Shown piece after piece: positions 49,399 to 58,705 of a stretch of DNA of 59,784 nucleotides. The DNA comes from Sporosarcina sp. ACRSL. Lineage in GTDB: Bacteria; Bacillota; Bacilli; Bacillales_A; Planococcaceae. The stretch is from positions 1 to 59,784 of the forward strand of contig NZ_JAKRNT010000017.1 of NCBI RefSeq assembly GCF_022346605.1, read 5' to 3'. A program made the translations under genes and the position numbers. Under the pieces are notes generated by a model that saw only the letters and a list, made by a program, of their open reading frames with translations, ran no database searches and was not told the origin of the DNA. The first letter of the stretch is position 1; each line of letters begins with the position of its first letter.

Positions 49399-50631
49399 TC
49401 ACGCTTTGTCTTTTTTTAAGACGACCGTATACAAATATAAAACGGGCATGACGAAGCAAGCACTTACGAGGATTGCAATTTTCACTGCAAATCGTGACGC
49501 AATCACTCCAATGATTGGCCCACCGCCAATTTGACCGATTGCATCGATTTGGCCTTTTACCGAAAAGAAGGTTGCACGTGTTGAGGAATCCGGGATGATT
49601 TTATTCAACCAAATATCCTCCAACGGGTACATCACTTGCCGCGTCACTTGGATTAAGACGTAAAAGACTAGCAAGCTGACGACGAATGCAGAGAATGCAA
49701 AGCCGATCAGTGACGTGACAATCAGTGCACTGCCGATGAAAAGGGCGACGTAAATATGTCTCAAATTCAAATGGATCGCACTTCGGTTCATAAAGTGAAG
49801 CACCGTAAAGGAAAGTAAAACGACAATCAACTGAAGTCCGCCCATGAACAAGACAAGCTGTTCATTCGTGAATGTTGCTAAAGCGGATACGTCAATGAAA
49901 TGCGTCATCCATAACCGGTCGAAACCTTCGCTATACAATCCGATAAATAACGCGATTAGAAGCAACATTCTCATGACAAAACTCGCTTTGGAATAAACAA
50001 CAATCTTTTGCATATTCCCCTTCATGCTTTTCCAAGTGGAAACTCTTTTCCCTGACCGTAAAGGCTTAAAATTGTTCTCTTCCATGAAAAACAGCAAGTA
50101 GATGGCGAGCCCAAGCATACAGAAGCCACCGATGATGATCGGCAAGTTAATCATGTAATATCCCACTAAGATGCTAAGGGGGATTGCGATAAGTTGCCCT
50201 AGTTTTCCAACCTTGGCTCCTCGAATAAATGCAAGTGACGCACGTTCTTCCCCGATTTCATCTGCAATCCATGCCTGCTGGGCGCCGCTCGTAAACGTAT
50301 AGCCGATACCCCAAGCAATCTGCGAGAAAATGACAGCTGCGAATAGCGGGAATATCCCTTCGATCATAAATCCGATTCCGATTAAAAAATAGCCGATGAC
50401 GAGTGAAAGCTTTCGGCTTTTCACGTCGGCCAGCACGCCAGTCGGAATTTCAAATAGGAAAACCGTGAGCTCCAAAACGGTTCCGACCAACACAAGCTGG
50501 AGTGGATCAAGCTTCACAACTTGCACATGGTATAACAAATTCACTGTAAAGATGAAAGTGAATAACAGTTGCGATAAAAAACTGGTGTACAAGTAAACTG
50601 CATATGGATCTTTGTTAATGAGTATTCGCAT
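49399..50631 (-). CDS. MFS transporter
   Basis: The 410 residues have about 12 membrane segments. The loop 2-3 motif is present as FEIPTGVLADVKSRKLSLVIGYFL, and TSGAQQAWIADEIGEERASLAFIRGAKVGKLGQL is typical of the tetracycline/macrolide-type exporters (TetA(L)/YxaM-like). The substrate is unknown. ATG 50631 follows GAGGGGG. It is a single gene transcribed away from the RNA methyltransferase gene. Confidence 0.88.
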   Translation of the reverse strand: MRILINKDPYAVYLYTSFLSQLLFTFIFTVNLLYHVQVVKLDPLQLVLVGTVLELTVFLFEIPTGVLADVKSRKLSLVIGYFLIGIGFMIEGIFPLFAAVIFSQIAWGIGYTFTSGAQQAWIADEIGEERASLAFIRGAKVGKLGQLIAIPLSILVGYYMINLPIIIGGFCMLGLAIYLLFFMEENNFKPLRSGKRVSTWKSMKGNMQKIVVYSKASFVMRMLLLIALFIGLYSEGFDRLWMTHFIDVSALATFTNEQLVLFMGGLQLIVVLLSFTVLHFMNRSAIHLNLRHIYVALFIGSALIVTSLIGFAFSAFVVSLLVFYVLIQVTRQVMYPLEDIWLNKIIPDSSTRATFFSVKGQIDAIGQIGGGPIIGVIASRFAVKIAILVSACFVMPVLYLYTVVLKKDKA

Positions 50632-50824
50632 AATCTTCCCCCTCGACTTGATTATAAAAAAGGGGCTTCCGATTTACTTGTCCAAATTTGCGGTTTTCTC
50701 GTGAAAATGAACAACCATTTTCATTCCACCCAATTTCCGTTATAATAGGACAGTTGAAGAAACAGGCAAGCCGATTGACGGCGGCCGTAAAATAGATGAA
50801 AAAATTTGAAAGGGGAGTCATCAC

Positions 50825-52213
50825 TTGACCGTTACAACAGGAGAAAAAATGGTAGCGAAAATCGACCATTTGGATGGGAAAGGAAACGGACAAGCGGCCA
50901 TTTGGCGTGAGAATGAGTTGGGCAACTTGAGAAAGTTGAAGCTTATCATTCCGCAGTCGTTGCCGGGAGAGACCGTACAAGTTACAGTGGATGATCCATC
51001 CATGAGATGGCAGAAGATGTTACCGGATGAAATATTGGTCGCGAACCCGGATCGAACCGAAGCGCCTTGCCCGCATTTTGAACTTTGTGGTGGCTGCGTT
51101 TGGCAGCATTGGAATTACGAAGGTCAGTTGAAATATAAGACGGATTATGTAAAAAAGGCGTTGCAAAATGTCGGAATGAATCCGGATATCGTGTTGGACA
51201 CGATTGGCATGGAAGACCCTTGGCATTACCGCAATAAAATGGAATTCACGTTTTCGCCTGGAGGGGATCTCGGACTGCATGAGCAAGGGAATTTCCGTAA
51301 AATTATTCCGCTTGAAACATGCTTGATCGCGGGCCGCAATATGGTCGATGCGACGATGGAAGTAGGCGAATGGGTGAAGGCGTTCGATCTATCGGGTTAT
51401 AACAAAGATACGCATGAAGGGCTTCTCCGTCATTTGATGGTTCGTGAGTCGTTTGCAACTGGCGAAGTGATGCTTGCCTTGTTTGCGACGAAAGCGCCTA
51501 TCGGTGATTTGGCGGCTGCAGCGGAAGACTTGATTGAGCGGATCACAAAGAACTATCCGAACGTGAAGAGCCTAATGTGGATCGTGAATACGGATATAGC
51601 GGACCGCACACAATCCGAAGAGACATTCGTCTTGGCGGGCCGCGACTTCATTTACGATGAAATGGCTGGGTATCGCTACCGACTTTGGTTCGACACGTTC
51701 TTCCAGACGAACCCTGTCCAAGCGCAGAAGCTTGTCGATCTTGCGCTAGAAATGGGCAAGCCACAAGAAGATGAAAAAATGATCGATTTATTTTGCGGCG
51801 TCGGGACGTTCTCGCTTCCGTTTGCAGCACGCGTGAAAGAACTCGCCGGCATCGAAATCGTCGAGACGTCAATTGAATCCGCAAAACGGAATGCGGTTGA
51901 CAATGACTTGCATAACACGACATTCCTTGCCCGTGATGCACGGAAAGGTATCGATGAAATACACGAAAGCTGGGGCTTGGCGGATCTATTACTAATCGAC
52001 CCACCACGGAGCGGGGCAGGCGGCAAAGTGATGCGCCGAATCGGCCGCGCCCAACCGAAACGAATCGTCTACGTCTCATGCAACCCGGAAACATTCGCAA
52101 CGGATACTGCGGAATTGCTACAATTCGGCTACAAACTTCAACAAGTACAGCCAGTTGACCTATTCCCGCACACCGTTCATGTGGAGTGTGTAGCGCTACT
52201 AATAAAAAATTAA
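50825..52213 (+). CDS. 23S rRNA (uracil-C5) methyltransferase, RlmD/RlmCD type
   Basis: The 462 residues have an N-terminal TRAM domain (KMVAKIDHLDGKGNGQAAI), the [4Fe-4S] cysteines C82, C88 and C91 (CPHFELCGGC) with C166 as the fourth, a SAM motif IDLFCGVGTFSLPFA near 320 and the catalytic nucleophile C419 (SCNPETFATD). It methylates C5 of a uridine in 23S rRNA. Bacillus has two such enzymes, one dual-specific (RlmCD), so the exact site is open. TTG 50825 follows GGGGAG. It is a single-gene unit. Confidence 0.93.
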   Translation: MTVTTGEKMVAKIDHLDGKGNGQAAIWRENELGNLRKLKLIIPQSLPGETVQVTVDDPSMRWQKMLPDEILVANPDRTEAPCPHFELCGGCVWQHWNYEGQLKYKTDYVKKALQNVGMNPDIVLDTIGMEDPWHYRNKMEFTFSPGGDLGLHEQGNFRKIIPLETCLIAGRNMVDATMEVGEWVKAFDLSGYNKDTHEGLLRHLMVRESFATGEVMLALFATKAPIGDLAAAAEDLIERITKNYPNVKSLMWIVNTDIADRTQSEETFVLAGRDFIYDEMAGYRYRLWFDTFFQTNPVQAQKLVDLALEMGKPQEDEKMIDLFCGVGTFSLPFAARVKELAGIEIVETSIESAKRNAVDNDLHNTTFLARDARKGIDEIHESWGLADLLLIDPPRSGAGGKVMRRIGRAQPKRIVYVSCNPETFATDTAELLQFGYKLQQVQPVDLFPHTVHVECVALLIKN

Positions 52214-52221
52214 AGTGATAA

Positions 52222-52256
52222 AGCTCGTTCGATTTAAAATATTGGACGAGTTTTTC
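52222..52256 (+). terminator. RNA methyltransferase gene terminator
   Basis: GCTCGTTCGA and TTGGACGAGTTTTT form a moderate stem (CTCGT/ACGAG core) with a T-run. Confidence 0.65.
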
Positions 52257-52328
52257 ATTTTAATTTATTACCTCAAACAGGTTAATTCGATAGAATAAAG
52301 AGAAATAACAAAACAAAGGGTGAGTGGT

Positions 52329-52793
52329 ATGAATGTTGATTTTTTATCAAACCATCCAGATAAAATAAGGGAAGTCTCTGAAATGATTTATAAGGAATTT
52401 GTCGTAAAAACGGGTAGTAGTATGAAGTTTGAGGATGTTGTTAAACACTTTTCAAATACAATGGATAACGGATTTCCAATAACACTCATTGCTATCGAGA
52501 AGGGAGAATGTTTAGGAACTGTATCTATCTTTGAAAACGATTTAAAGATAAGAGACATGTATAAACCCTGGCTTGCATCTCTCTATACGAAACCAGAGTA
52601 TCGTGGTAGGGGTGTAGCACAAAAGTTAATAGACAAAACCATAGAGGTAGCGAAAGAATTAGGATTTAATGAACTTTATTTAAGAACAGAAGACGCATCT
52701 GACTATTATAGAAATAAAGGCTGGACCTACCTTGAAACTGTTTCGGATGATAATTACAATAGAATTGATGTATTTAAAGTAAAGTGTATTTGA
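52329..52793 (+). CDS. GNAT acetyltransferase
   Basis: About 154 residues: LIAIEKGECLGTVSIFEND, the CoA loop LYTKPEYRGRGVAQKLIDKTIEVAKELGF, and YYRNKGWTYLET at the end. ATG 52329 is seven bases from AAGGGTG; codons before it fall in that site. It is AT-rich and stands alone, with a long hairpin terminator. Confidence 0.88.
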   Translation: MNVDFLSNHPDKIREVSEMIYKEFVVKTGSSMKFEDVVKHFSNTMDNGFPITLIAIEKGECLGTVSIFENDLKIRDMYKPWLASLYTKPEYRGRGVAQKLIDKTIEVAKELGFNELYLRTEDASDYYRNKGWTYLETVSDDNYNRIDVFKVKCI

Positions 52794-52818
52794 ATGGCAT
52801 TCGATGTATAAATCAAAG

Positions 52819-52869
52819 GAGCTGTCACTGAAAGTCGAAAATAATGACTTTACGTGTCAGCTCTTTTTT
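52819..52869 (+). terminator. Acetyltransferase gene terminator
   Basis: GAGCTGTCACTGAAAGTC pairs, with two mismatches, with GACTTTACGTGTCAGCTC and is followed by TTTTTTG. This long stem lies inside the frame that would otherwise be read through the tandem array, which argues that the array is not translated from here. Confidence 0.8.
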
Positions 52870-52886
52870 GTAATAAAGGAGGAGGC

Positions 52887-53465
52887 GTCCAAAGTGAGGT
52901 GTATAGCGTCCAATGCATGTCTTTCCTCGTCCAAAGCGAGTGTCTTCGCGTCCAAAGCAAGTGGTCCCACGTCCAAAGCGAGTGTCCCCACGTCCAAAGT
53001 GAGTGATCCCACGTCCAAAGTGAGTAGTGTCGCGCCTGAAGTGAGTGGCTCCACGCCCGAAGTGAGTGGCCCCGCGCCCGAAGTGAGTGGCTCCGCGCCC
53101 GAAGTGAGTGGCTCCGCGCCCGAAGTGAGTGGCTCCGCGCCTGAAGTGAGTGGCCCCGCGCCCGAAGTGAGTGGCTCCACGCCCGAAGTGAGTGGCCCCG
53201 CGCCCGAAGTCATTGGCTTCGCGCCTGAAGTGAGCGGCCCCGCGCCTGAAGTGAGTGGCTCCACGCCCGAAGTGAGTGGCCCCGCGCCCGAAGTGAGTGG
53301 CTCCGCGCCCGAAGTGAGTGGCTCCGCGCCCGAAGTGATTGGCTTCGCGCCTGAAGTGAGCGGCTCCACGCCCGAAGTAAGCCCCTCCGCGCTCAAAGCC
53401 AGCCGCCCCGCGCTCAAAGTAAGCCACCCCGCGCTCAAAGTGAGTCGCCCCATGCCCAAGGTAAT
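52887..53465. repeat. Intergenic 21-bp tandem array, about 27 units
   Basis: The core unit is GAAGTGAGTGGCTCCGCGCCC with TCC/CCC, ACG/GCG and CCC/CCT alternation. The left flank units carry GTCCAAAGCGAG, the right flank units GCTCAAAGTGAG, and central units are nearly identical. A variant with ATTGGCTTC recurs exactly 126 bases apart (six units), so a higher-order repeat exists. Three frames are open over it only because 21 is a multiple of three; none has a ribosome site and one crosses the terminator. It lies between convergent genes and is strikingly G+C-rich. Confidence 0.9.
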
Positions 53466-53482
53466 GTTCTAGGTTCACACTA

Positions 53483-53860
53483 TTATTCTGTTTCCCCGTC
53501 AATTGAAATAGTTTTGCCTACTTTATGAGCAGATTCCCCATGTCCCGGTCCAAACAGATTCAAGATGACAACTCCTGCAAGAATCAAGCTGATGCCTAAC
53601 ACACTTGCGAAGTTAATTTTTTCTTTCCAAATTAACACGGAAATGATTGTTGTAAAAACAAGTCCTAATCCTGACCAAACAGCATATGCAGTATTTAAGG
53701 GGATTGATTTAAGTGACAACGACAAAAAGAAAAAACTACTTACAAATGCGATGATCAACCCTATCGTAGGAAGGAGTTTTGAAAATCCGTCTGATGCTTT
53801 TAGTAAGGAAGTGCCAATAAGTTCTGTAACGATTGCAATGAATAAATATAAATAGGGCAT
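53483..53860 (-). CDS. SMR-family multidrug efflux protein
   Basis: The 125 residues have four membrane segments. The essential membrane glutamate is in AIVTELIGTSLLK (E13), and the motifs IPLNTAYAVWSGLG and ASVLGISLILAGVVILNLF are typical of EmrE/QacC proteins. It is somewhat longer at the C-terminus than usual (GHGESAHKVGKTISIDGETE). It exports quaternary ammonium compounds, or guanidinium in one subgroup. ATG 53860 follows GGAGG. The leader has one hairpin (ATCTGGG/CCCAGAT, about 53880-53906), but I do not see a guanidine riboswitch. Confidence 0.9.
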   Translation of the reverse strand: MPYLYLFIAIVTELIGTSLLKASDGFSKLLPTIGLIIAFVSSFFFLSLSLKSIPLNTAYAVWSGLGLVFTTIISVLIWKEKINFASVLGISLILAGVVILNLFGPGHGESAHKVGKTISIDGETE

Positions 53861-53960
53861 TGCCGACCTCCATAATAATTATCTGGGCTTCAGTCGTCAC
53901 CCAGATTGATTTTATCCTATTATCGTGATGGAGGCAGGATATACGCATAAACAACTCCGA

Positions 53961-53996
53961 AGAACCCAAACCAAAATCGGTCCGGGTTCTTTCCTA
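53961..53996. terminator. Bax-inhibitor-like gene terminator
   Basis: AGAACCC (53961-53967) pairs with GGGTTCT (53984-53990), extended by an ACC/GGT pair inside. On the minus strand the run after the stem is short (TTCGG). Confidence 0.55.
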
Positions 53997-54725
53997 TTTA
54001 TTGCTCCGAACCTTCGCAAGCAGCCGGAGAATTTCTAAATACAACCAGATCAGCGTCACCATTAGGCCGAACGCGCCGTACCATTCCATAAACTTTGGTG
54101 CCCGTTCTGCCGCACCCGATTCAATAAAATCGAAATCTAGCACAAGATTCAATGCCGCTACAATTACAATGATGACCGAAATGGCAATGCCGACGAGACC
54201 CGTCTCGTGGATGAAAGGGACCTCCATGCCGAAGAAGCGGAGGATAAGATCGATCAAATAGACAAAGAAAATGGCACCTGTCGCCGCAACGACCCCGAGT
54301 CTGAAGTTCTTTGTCACCTCGATAAGCCCCAATCGATACACAACGAGCAACGAAAAAAGTGTCCCGAATGTCAACAGCACGGCCTGTATCGTGATCCCTG
54401 CAAACTGGGCTTCGAACATCGCCGAAATCCCACCGATTGCAAGCCCTTCCAACAGTGCATACAGCGGAGCCGTGAACGGCGCAACCCTTTTCACAAAAAT
54501 CGTAACGAGCGCAACAACAAACCCAAGCAAAAAACCAATCCAAACAAGCGCACTAACGTCATTTCCAGAATAGTACCGGTACCATGTAAAAACGGCAGTC
54601 ACGCATAACAACAAAAACAAGATGAACGTCTTGTTCACAGTCCCTTGAATGGTCATCGCCATCCCATTGACTGACCGCATTCCTTTAAACGTATCTTCCC
54701 GTAAACTCGGATTTGCAGATCTCAT
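53994..54725 (-). CDS. Bax inhibitor-1/YccA-family membrane protein
   Basis: The 243 residues have seven membrane segments after a polar N-terminus (SANPSLREDTFKGMRSVNG). Family features include LLEGLAIGGISAMFEAQF, RLGLIEVTKNFRLGVVAATGA, LNLVLDFDFIESGAAERAP and the final YGAFGLMVTLIWLYLEILRLL. The Bacillus relative YetJ is a pH-sensitive calcium leak channel; the two aspartates in the DFDF and nearby regions fit that. ATG 54725 follows AAAGGAG. Confidence 0.9.
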   Translation of the reverse strand: MRSANPSLREDTFKGMRSVNGMAMTIQGTVNKTFILFLLLCVTAVFTWYRYYSGNDVSALVWIGFLLGFVVALVTIFVKRVAPFTAPLYALLEGLAIGGISAMFEAQFAGITIQAVLLTFGTLFSLLVVYRLGLIEVTKNFRLGVVAATGAIFFVYLIDLILRFFGMEVPFIHETGLVGIAISVIIVIVAALNLVLDFDFIESGAAERAPKFMEWYGAFGLMVTLIWLYLEILRLLAKVRSNK

Positions 54726-54905
54726 AATGAACTCCTTTCATTCTCGTTACTAGAGTATACGGGGAAGGGGGACAATGGATTCGAATTTGTGTTAATTAAA
54801 AGCCGCAGAATGGTCATTCTGATATAATTGGAACTTATATATTGATCTTTACTGCATCTCAATGAAGTATGCATCGTATAGACAGCTTAGAGAGGAGAAC
54901 AGGTT

Positions 54906-56315
54906 TTGCATACTTACAAACAACAATGGTTCGGGAATATCCGAGCCGATATTTTAGCGGGAATCGTTGTGGGACTGGCACTCATTCCCGAAGCGCTCGC
55001 CTTTGCGTTCATCGTAGGGGTGGATCCGCGGGTTGCACTCTATGCTTCATTCACAATCGCCGTCATCACTTCATTCGTCGGCGGCCGTCCAGGGTTAATT
55101 TCAGCGGCGACCGGTGCGATGGCGCTAGTGCTCGTTAATTTGATGGCAGATCACGGTTTGCAGTACGTACTCGCGGCAACGGTGTTAACCGGAATTATTC
55201 AATTGATCCTTGGGGCACTCGGCGTTGCGAATTTAATGCGTTTCATTCCGAACTCCGTCATGCTCGGATTCGTGAATGCGCTCGGCATTATGATTTTCAT
55301 GACCCAGCTGCCTTATTTGCAGGGACAAGGTGCAATGACGTATGTTTTTGCAATCGCGACATTAGTATTGGTCTACGCGGTTCCGCGTTTCTTCACGGCG
55401 ATCCCCGCGCCATTGATCGCAATCGTCGTCATGACAGGTATCGCACTGATGAGCGGCGTATCGCTCCAGTCCATCGGCGACTTAGGAAAGATGCCAAGTA
55501 CATTGCCAACGTTTTTCTTTCCAGATATCTCACTGAACTTGGAAACGCTGAAAATCATTTTCCCGTATTCATTGGCTTTATCCATTGTCGGTCTGCTTGA
55601 ATCGCTACTCACTTCCCAAGTGTTGGACGATATGACGGACACGCCGAGCGATAAAAATACAGAGGCGCGCGGGCAAGGGATTGCGAACGCCATTACAGGA
55701 TTTTTCGGTGGGATGGCAGGATGTGCATTGATCGGCCAATCTGTCATCAATATCAAATCGGGCGGCCGGGGACGTCTATCCACATTCACAGCGGGTGTCT
55801 TCCTTATGTTTTTGATCATCGTGTTAGGGGATATCGTCGTCAAAATTCCGATGCCCGTGCTCGCGGGCGTGATGATTATGGTTGCAGCGACGACATTCAA
55901 CTGGGGGTCGTTCAAGTTCTTGAAACAAGCGCCTAAAACGGAATCACTCGTCATGCTCATTACAGTTGTGATCATTTTGTACACACATAATCTCGCGATC
56001 GGTGTTGTCGTCGGTGTCATCTTGAGCTCACTCTTTTTCGTCTCCAAAATATCTCGCGTAACGGTTACGAATGACGCGGGTGTTTATAAAGTGAAAGGAC
56101 CGTTGTTTTTCGCATCCACGACAAAATTCATCCAGTCTTTCCAAGATGTAAAGGGCAAAGAGATTGTTATCGATTTTGAAGATAGTCAGTTATGGGACGA
56201 ATCTTCTGTCGGGGCGATTAGTAAAGTGAAGGAGAAGCTTGAGGGGGATGGGGTGTCCGTCACCATCCAAGGGCTGAGTTCTTCAAGTAAACAACTATAC
56301 GAAAAATTACTTTGA
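54906..56315 (+). CDS. SulP-family anion transporter with STAS domain
   Basis: The 469 residues have about 11-12 membrane segments: FGNIRADILAGIVVGLALIPEALAFAFI at the start and the family core GFFGGMAGCALIGQSVINIKSGGRGRLSTFTAG. A C-terminal STAS domain (VIDFEDSQLWDESSVGAISKVKEKL) follows. It may transport sulfate, bicarbonate or a carboxylate. TTG 54906 follows GAGGAG. A UspA gene begins 13 bases after its stop, so the two form an operon; SulP-UspA pairs are common. Confidence 0.9.
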   Translation: MHTYKQQWFGNIRADILAGIVVGLALIPEALAFAFIVGVDPRVALYASFTIAVITSFVGGRPGLISAATGAMALVLVNLMADHGLQYVLAATVLTGIIQLILGALGVANLMRFIPNSVMLGFVNALGIMIFMTQLPYLQGQGAMTYVFAIATLVLVYAVPRFFTAIPAPLIAIVVMTGIALMSGVSLQSIGDLGKMPSTLPTFFFPDISLNLETLKIIFPYSLALSIVGLLESLLTSQVLDDMTDTPSDKNTEARGQGIANAITGFFGGMAGCALIGQSVINIKSGGRGRLSTFTAGVFLMFLIIVLGDIVVKIPMPVLAGVMIMVAATTFNWGSFKFLKQAPKTESLVMLITVVIILYTHNLAIGVVVGVILSSLFFVSKISRVTVTNDAGVYKVKGPLFFASTTKFIQSFQDVKGKEIVIDFEDSQLWDESSVGAISKVKEKLEGDGVSVTIQGLSSSSKQLYEKLL

Positions 56316-56328
56316 GGGAGGAATGAAG

Positions 56329-56742
56329 ATGAAGATTGCTGTTGCTATCGATGGATCACAAAATGCGTTGCGCGCTGCAAAACATGCCATAACGCTCGCC
56401 CAACACTTCCCGGAAGCGCAATTGGAGATTATCTATGTTGCGGATTACAATAAAGCGAAAGACGAACGGCTCTTAGCGCAAAATGAAGACAGCCTCCTAC
56501 TGAAACGAAAGAAAAAAATTGAACCCGTTCTAGAATGGGCACAGCAAGCCGGCGTGAAAGTGAAAACGACGATGTTGAAAGGAACTCCGAGCCTGGAAAT
56601 CATTAAATACGTGAATGCCCAAGCGGTCGATCAGCTTGTCATCGGCAGCCGAGGTCTGAATACCCTTCAGGAAATGGTGCTCGGAAGTGTCAGCCATAAA
56701 GTAATGAAACATGTGAAATGCCCGGTGACGGTTGTGAAATAA
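56329..56742 (+). CDS. Universal stress protein, UspA family
   Basis: About 137 residues. KIAVAIDGSQNALRAAKHAI at the start and the ATP-binding GSRGLNTLQEMVLGSVS near the end (GxxGx9GS) indicate the ATP-binding subclass. ATG 56329 is seven bases after GGGAGG; ATG 56323 is one base away. It is in operon with the SulP transporter and may regulate it or respond to the same stress. Confidence 0.92.
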   Translation: MKIAVAIDGSQNALRAAKHAITLAQHFPEAQLEIIYVADYNKAKDERLLAQNEDSLLLKRKKKIEPVLEWAQQAGVKVKTTMLKGTPSLEIIKYVNAQAVDQLVIGSRGLNTLQEMVLGSVSHKVMKHVKCPVTVVK

Positions 56743-56759
56743 GGTACTAAACGAATACG

Positions 56760-56797
56760 GAACCCAAACTACATCTAGTTTGGGTTCTGTTCTTTTC
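56760..56797 (+). terminator. SulP-UspA operon terminator
   Basis: GAACCCAAACT (56760-56770) pairs perfectly with AGTTTGGGTTC (56777-56787), followed by TGTTCTTTTC. Confidence 0.88.
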
Positions 56798-56803
56798 ATT
56801 TAA

Positions 56804-57289
56804 GTGAGCATGCATGTCCCTGCATATTTGGAAAATACATTTCGTACGCTAAAGAAACAGCTAAATATGTATGGGGGAATGGGCATGGCGCAAATAGACG
56901 ATCTATGTAAGCAGTTTGGCGACATTCTACACGGTAAAGGCAAAGTAGAGAAAGGCGTTTGTACAGTCACTTTTCAAAGGGCTTTCAACGTCACAATTCT
57001 AGGGAGGAAAAGTTCCACAGCAAATGTTGAAGTGTCGTTCGAATCACTTGATCAAAACGGCCGTGCATTGAACTTGTTGGAAATCGCAGTCCTTCAAGAG
57101 GAAATTCCGACATTTGTGCAATCTTTGACGCATCAAGGACTAATCGTTAGTGCATTGCATAATCATTGGCTCTTCACGAGTCCGTTGATTATGTTTATAC
57201 ACGTCCAATCGGTGGAGCCTCCTCTCGATTTTGCGAGAAAGCTGGCGTATTCCTTCCGGTTTCTGAGCACCTATCCTGTTTCGAAGTAG
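56804..57289 (+). CDS. DUF1259-like single-domain protein
   Basis: The 161 residues contain IDDLCKQFGDILHGKGKVEKGVCTVTFQR, like the opening of DUF1259/LppY-LpqO domains, and ALHNHWLFTSPLIMFIHVQ, which matches the family's histidine motif. The usual family members have two such domains or are secreted; this one has one and no signal peptide. GTG 56804 has no ribosome site. ATG 56885 has GGGGGAA six bases upstream and would give 134 residues starting at the domain; it may be the true start. Confidence 0.65.
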   Translation: MSMHVPAYLENTFRTLKKQLNMYGGMGMAQIDDLCKQFGDILHGKGKVEKGVCTVTFQRAFNVTILGRKSSTANVEVSFESLDQNGRALNLLEIAVLQEEIPTFVQSLTHQGLIVSALHNHWLFTSPLIMFIHVQSVEPPLDFARKLAYSFRFLSTYPVSK

Positions 57290-57377
57290 ATGTATAAAGC
57301 CATGGAGAGGTCTTTCGAGTATGTTATGATAAAGGTAAAATGAAACCGACCGTCTCGATTGGAAAAGGGGATTTGCT

Positions 57378-58613
57378 ATGAAGCTGGAACGTTTGCGTCA
57401 GTCATTTGAAGAACTTGCAAGATTCACAGACGAAGGGGAAGGGATTAATCGGCTAGCTTACACTGAAACCGAGCGGAAGGCACGGGCTTTTTTAATTGAC
57501 CAATTTGAACGTGCGGGATTGACAGTGCGCACTGACTATGCGGGAAACGTCATTGCACGCAGGGAGGGAAGGGTTCCCGATCTGCCGGTTGTCGCGACAG
57601 GTTCGCATATTGACTCCGTCTATGCTGCCGGTGAATTTGACGGTACTGCAGGCGTTCTTGTGGGACTTGAAGTGATGCTGTCCCTCGCGGATGAAGGTGT
57701 GGAAACGGATCACCCGCTGGAAGTTATCATTTTTGCTTGTGAGGAATCCTCCCGCTTTGGCGCTTCGACGCTTGGAAGCAAAGCAATGACAGGCCGTCTT
57801 GACCCTGCGTACACGCGGTCGCTCACTGACAAAAACGGCGTAACCCTCATGCGGGCATTTGAAGAAAACGGTCTTGATTTGGAAGAAGTCCATTTGGCCA
57901 AACGCTTCCGAGATGAATTCAAAGCGTTCGTCGAGCTGCACGTTGAACAGGGACCAGTGCTCGAAAAGCAAGGGAAGGCGATTGGAGTCGTCTCTGCCAT
58001 CGCTGCGCCGATTCGTTTTTCTGTGCACGTCGGAGGGACAGCCGATCATTCCGGCACGACGCCGATGGACTACCGTCACGATGCATTGCTCGGAGGCGCG
58101 GAAATCGCGCTTGCCGTAGAAAAGGCGGCGCTTGCGGAGCTTGACCATGGCACAGTCGGCACGGTCGGTGTCTTTTCCATACAGCCAGGTGCTATGAATG
58201 TAGTGCCAGGCGCAGCGGATCTGAACGTTGACATTCGGGGAACAAGCCTGGAATCACGCCAACGAGTGGTTGAAGCACTCGAAGCAGCGGTCAAAGATGT
58301 CGCGAAAGCACGTGGCCTTAACATTTGGATGGACAAGATTTCAGAAGAGGAACCTGTTCAGATGGATAGCGAACTTGTAGCCGAGTTAAAAGGGATCTGT
58401 GAAGAAAGAGGAGTGGCGTGGATTGAAATGCCAAGCGGCGCAGGACATGATGCGATGAATATGGCGGCGCTCTGTCCGACAGGCATGATTTTCGTCCCGT
58501 CAAAAGACGGACTGAGCCATAATCCGGCAGAATATACGTCAATGGAGCAGCTGATGGAAGGCGCAGAAGTATTACGTGCTTTCATGCTGAAACAAGCGAA
58601 GGCAGCTCGATAA
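57378..58613 (+). CDS. M20-type Zn amidohydrolase, N-carbamoylase/allantoate type
   Basis: The 411 residues match the hydantoinase/carbamoylase branch of M20 enzymes. Metal ligands lie in GSHIDSVYAAGEFDGTAG (H77, D88), ACEESSRFGAS (E122 or E123) and ELHVEQGPVLE (His near 193), and a C-terminal histidine in DGLSHNPAEYTS. The dimerisation domain starts near 210. It hydrolyses N-carbamoyl-amino acids, allantoate or beta-ureidopropionate; no neighbour decides which. ATG 57378 follows AAAGGGG. Confidence 0.92.
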   Translation: MKLERLRQSFEELARFTDEGEGINRLAYTETERKARAFLIDQFERAGLTVRTDYAGNVIARREGRVPDLPVVATGSHIDSVYAAGEFDGTAGVLVGLEVMLSLADEGVETDHPLEVIIFACEESSRFGASTLGSKAMTGRLDPAYTRSLTDKNGVTLMRAFEENGLDLEEVHLAKRFRDEFKAFVELHVEQGPVLEKQGKAIGVVSAIAAPIRFSVHVGGTADHSGTTPMDYRHDALLGGAEIALAVEKAALAELDHGTVGTVGVFSIQPGAMNVVPGAADLNVDIRGTSLESRQRVVEALEAAVKDVAKARGLNIWMDKISEEEPVQMDSELVAELKGICEERGVAWIEMPSGAGHDAMNMAALCPTGMIFVPSKDGLSHNPAEYTSMEQLMEGAEVLRAFMLKQAKAAR

Positions 58614-58705
58614 GTGATAGTAAAGAAGTTCAACATGGAAACAATACTTAATATCAATTCGTCTATATAGATTATGGAATGAATGTGGATTAATTGGGAG
58701 GCAGT

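Noticed and set aside
49196..49459. Minus-strand ORF of 87 codons
   Set aside because: It crosses the MFS gene end and its terminator and has no ribosome site or family resemblance.
52887..53465. CRISPR array
   Set aside because: The 21-bp units are contiguous with no unique spacers, and no cas genes are present.
52804..53502. Proteins of about 200-225 residues in three frames over the tandem array
   Set aside because: All frames are open because the unit is 21 bp without stops; no ribosome sites are seen, and the plus-strand frame crosses a strong terminator.
53861..53950. Guanidine riboswitch before the SMR gene
   Set aside because: Only one simple hairpin is present; the conserved ykkC or mini-ykkC sequences were not found.
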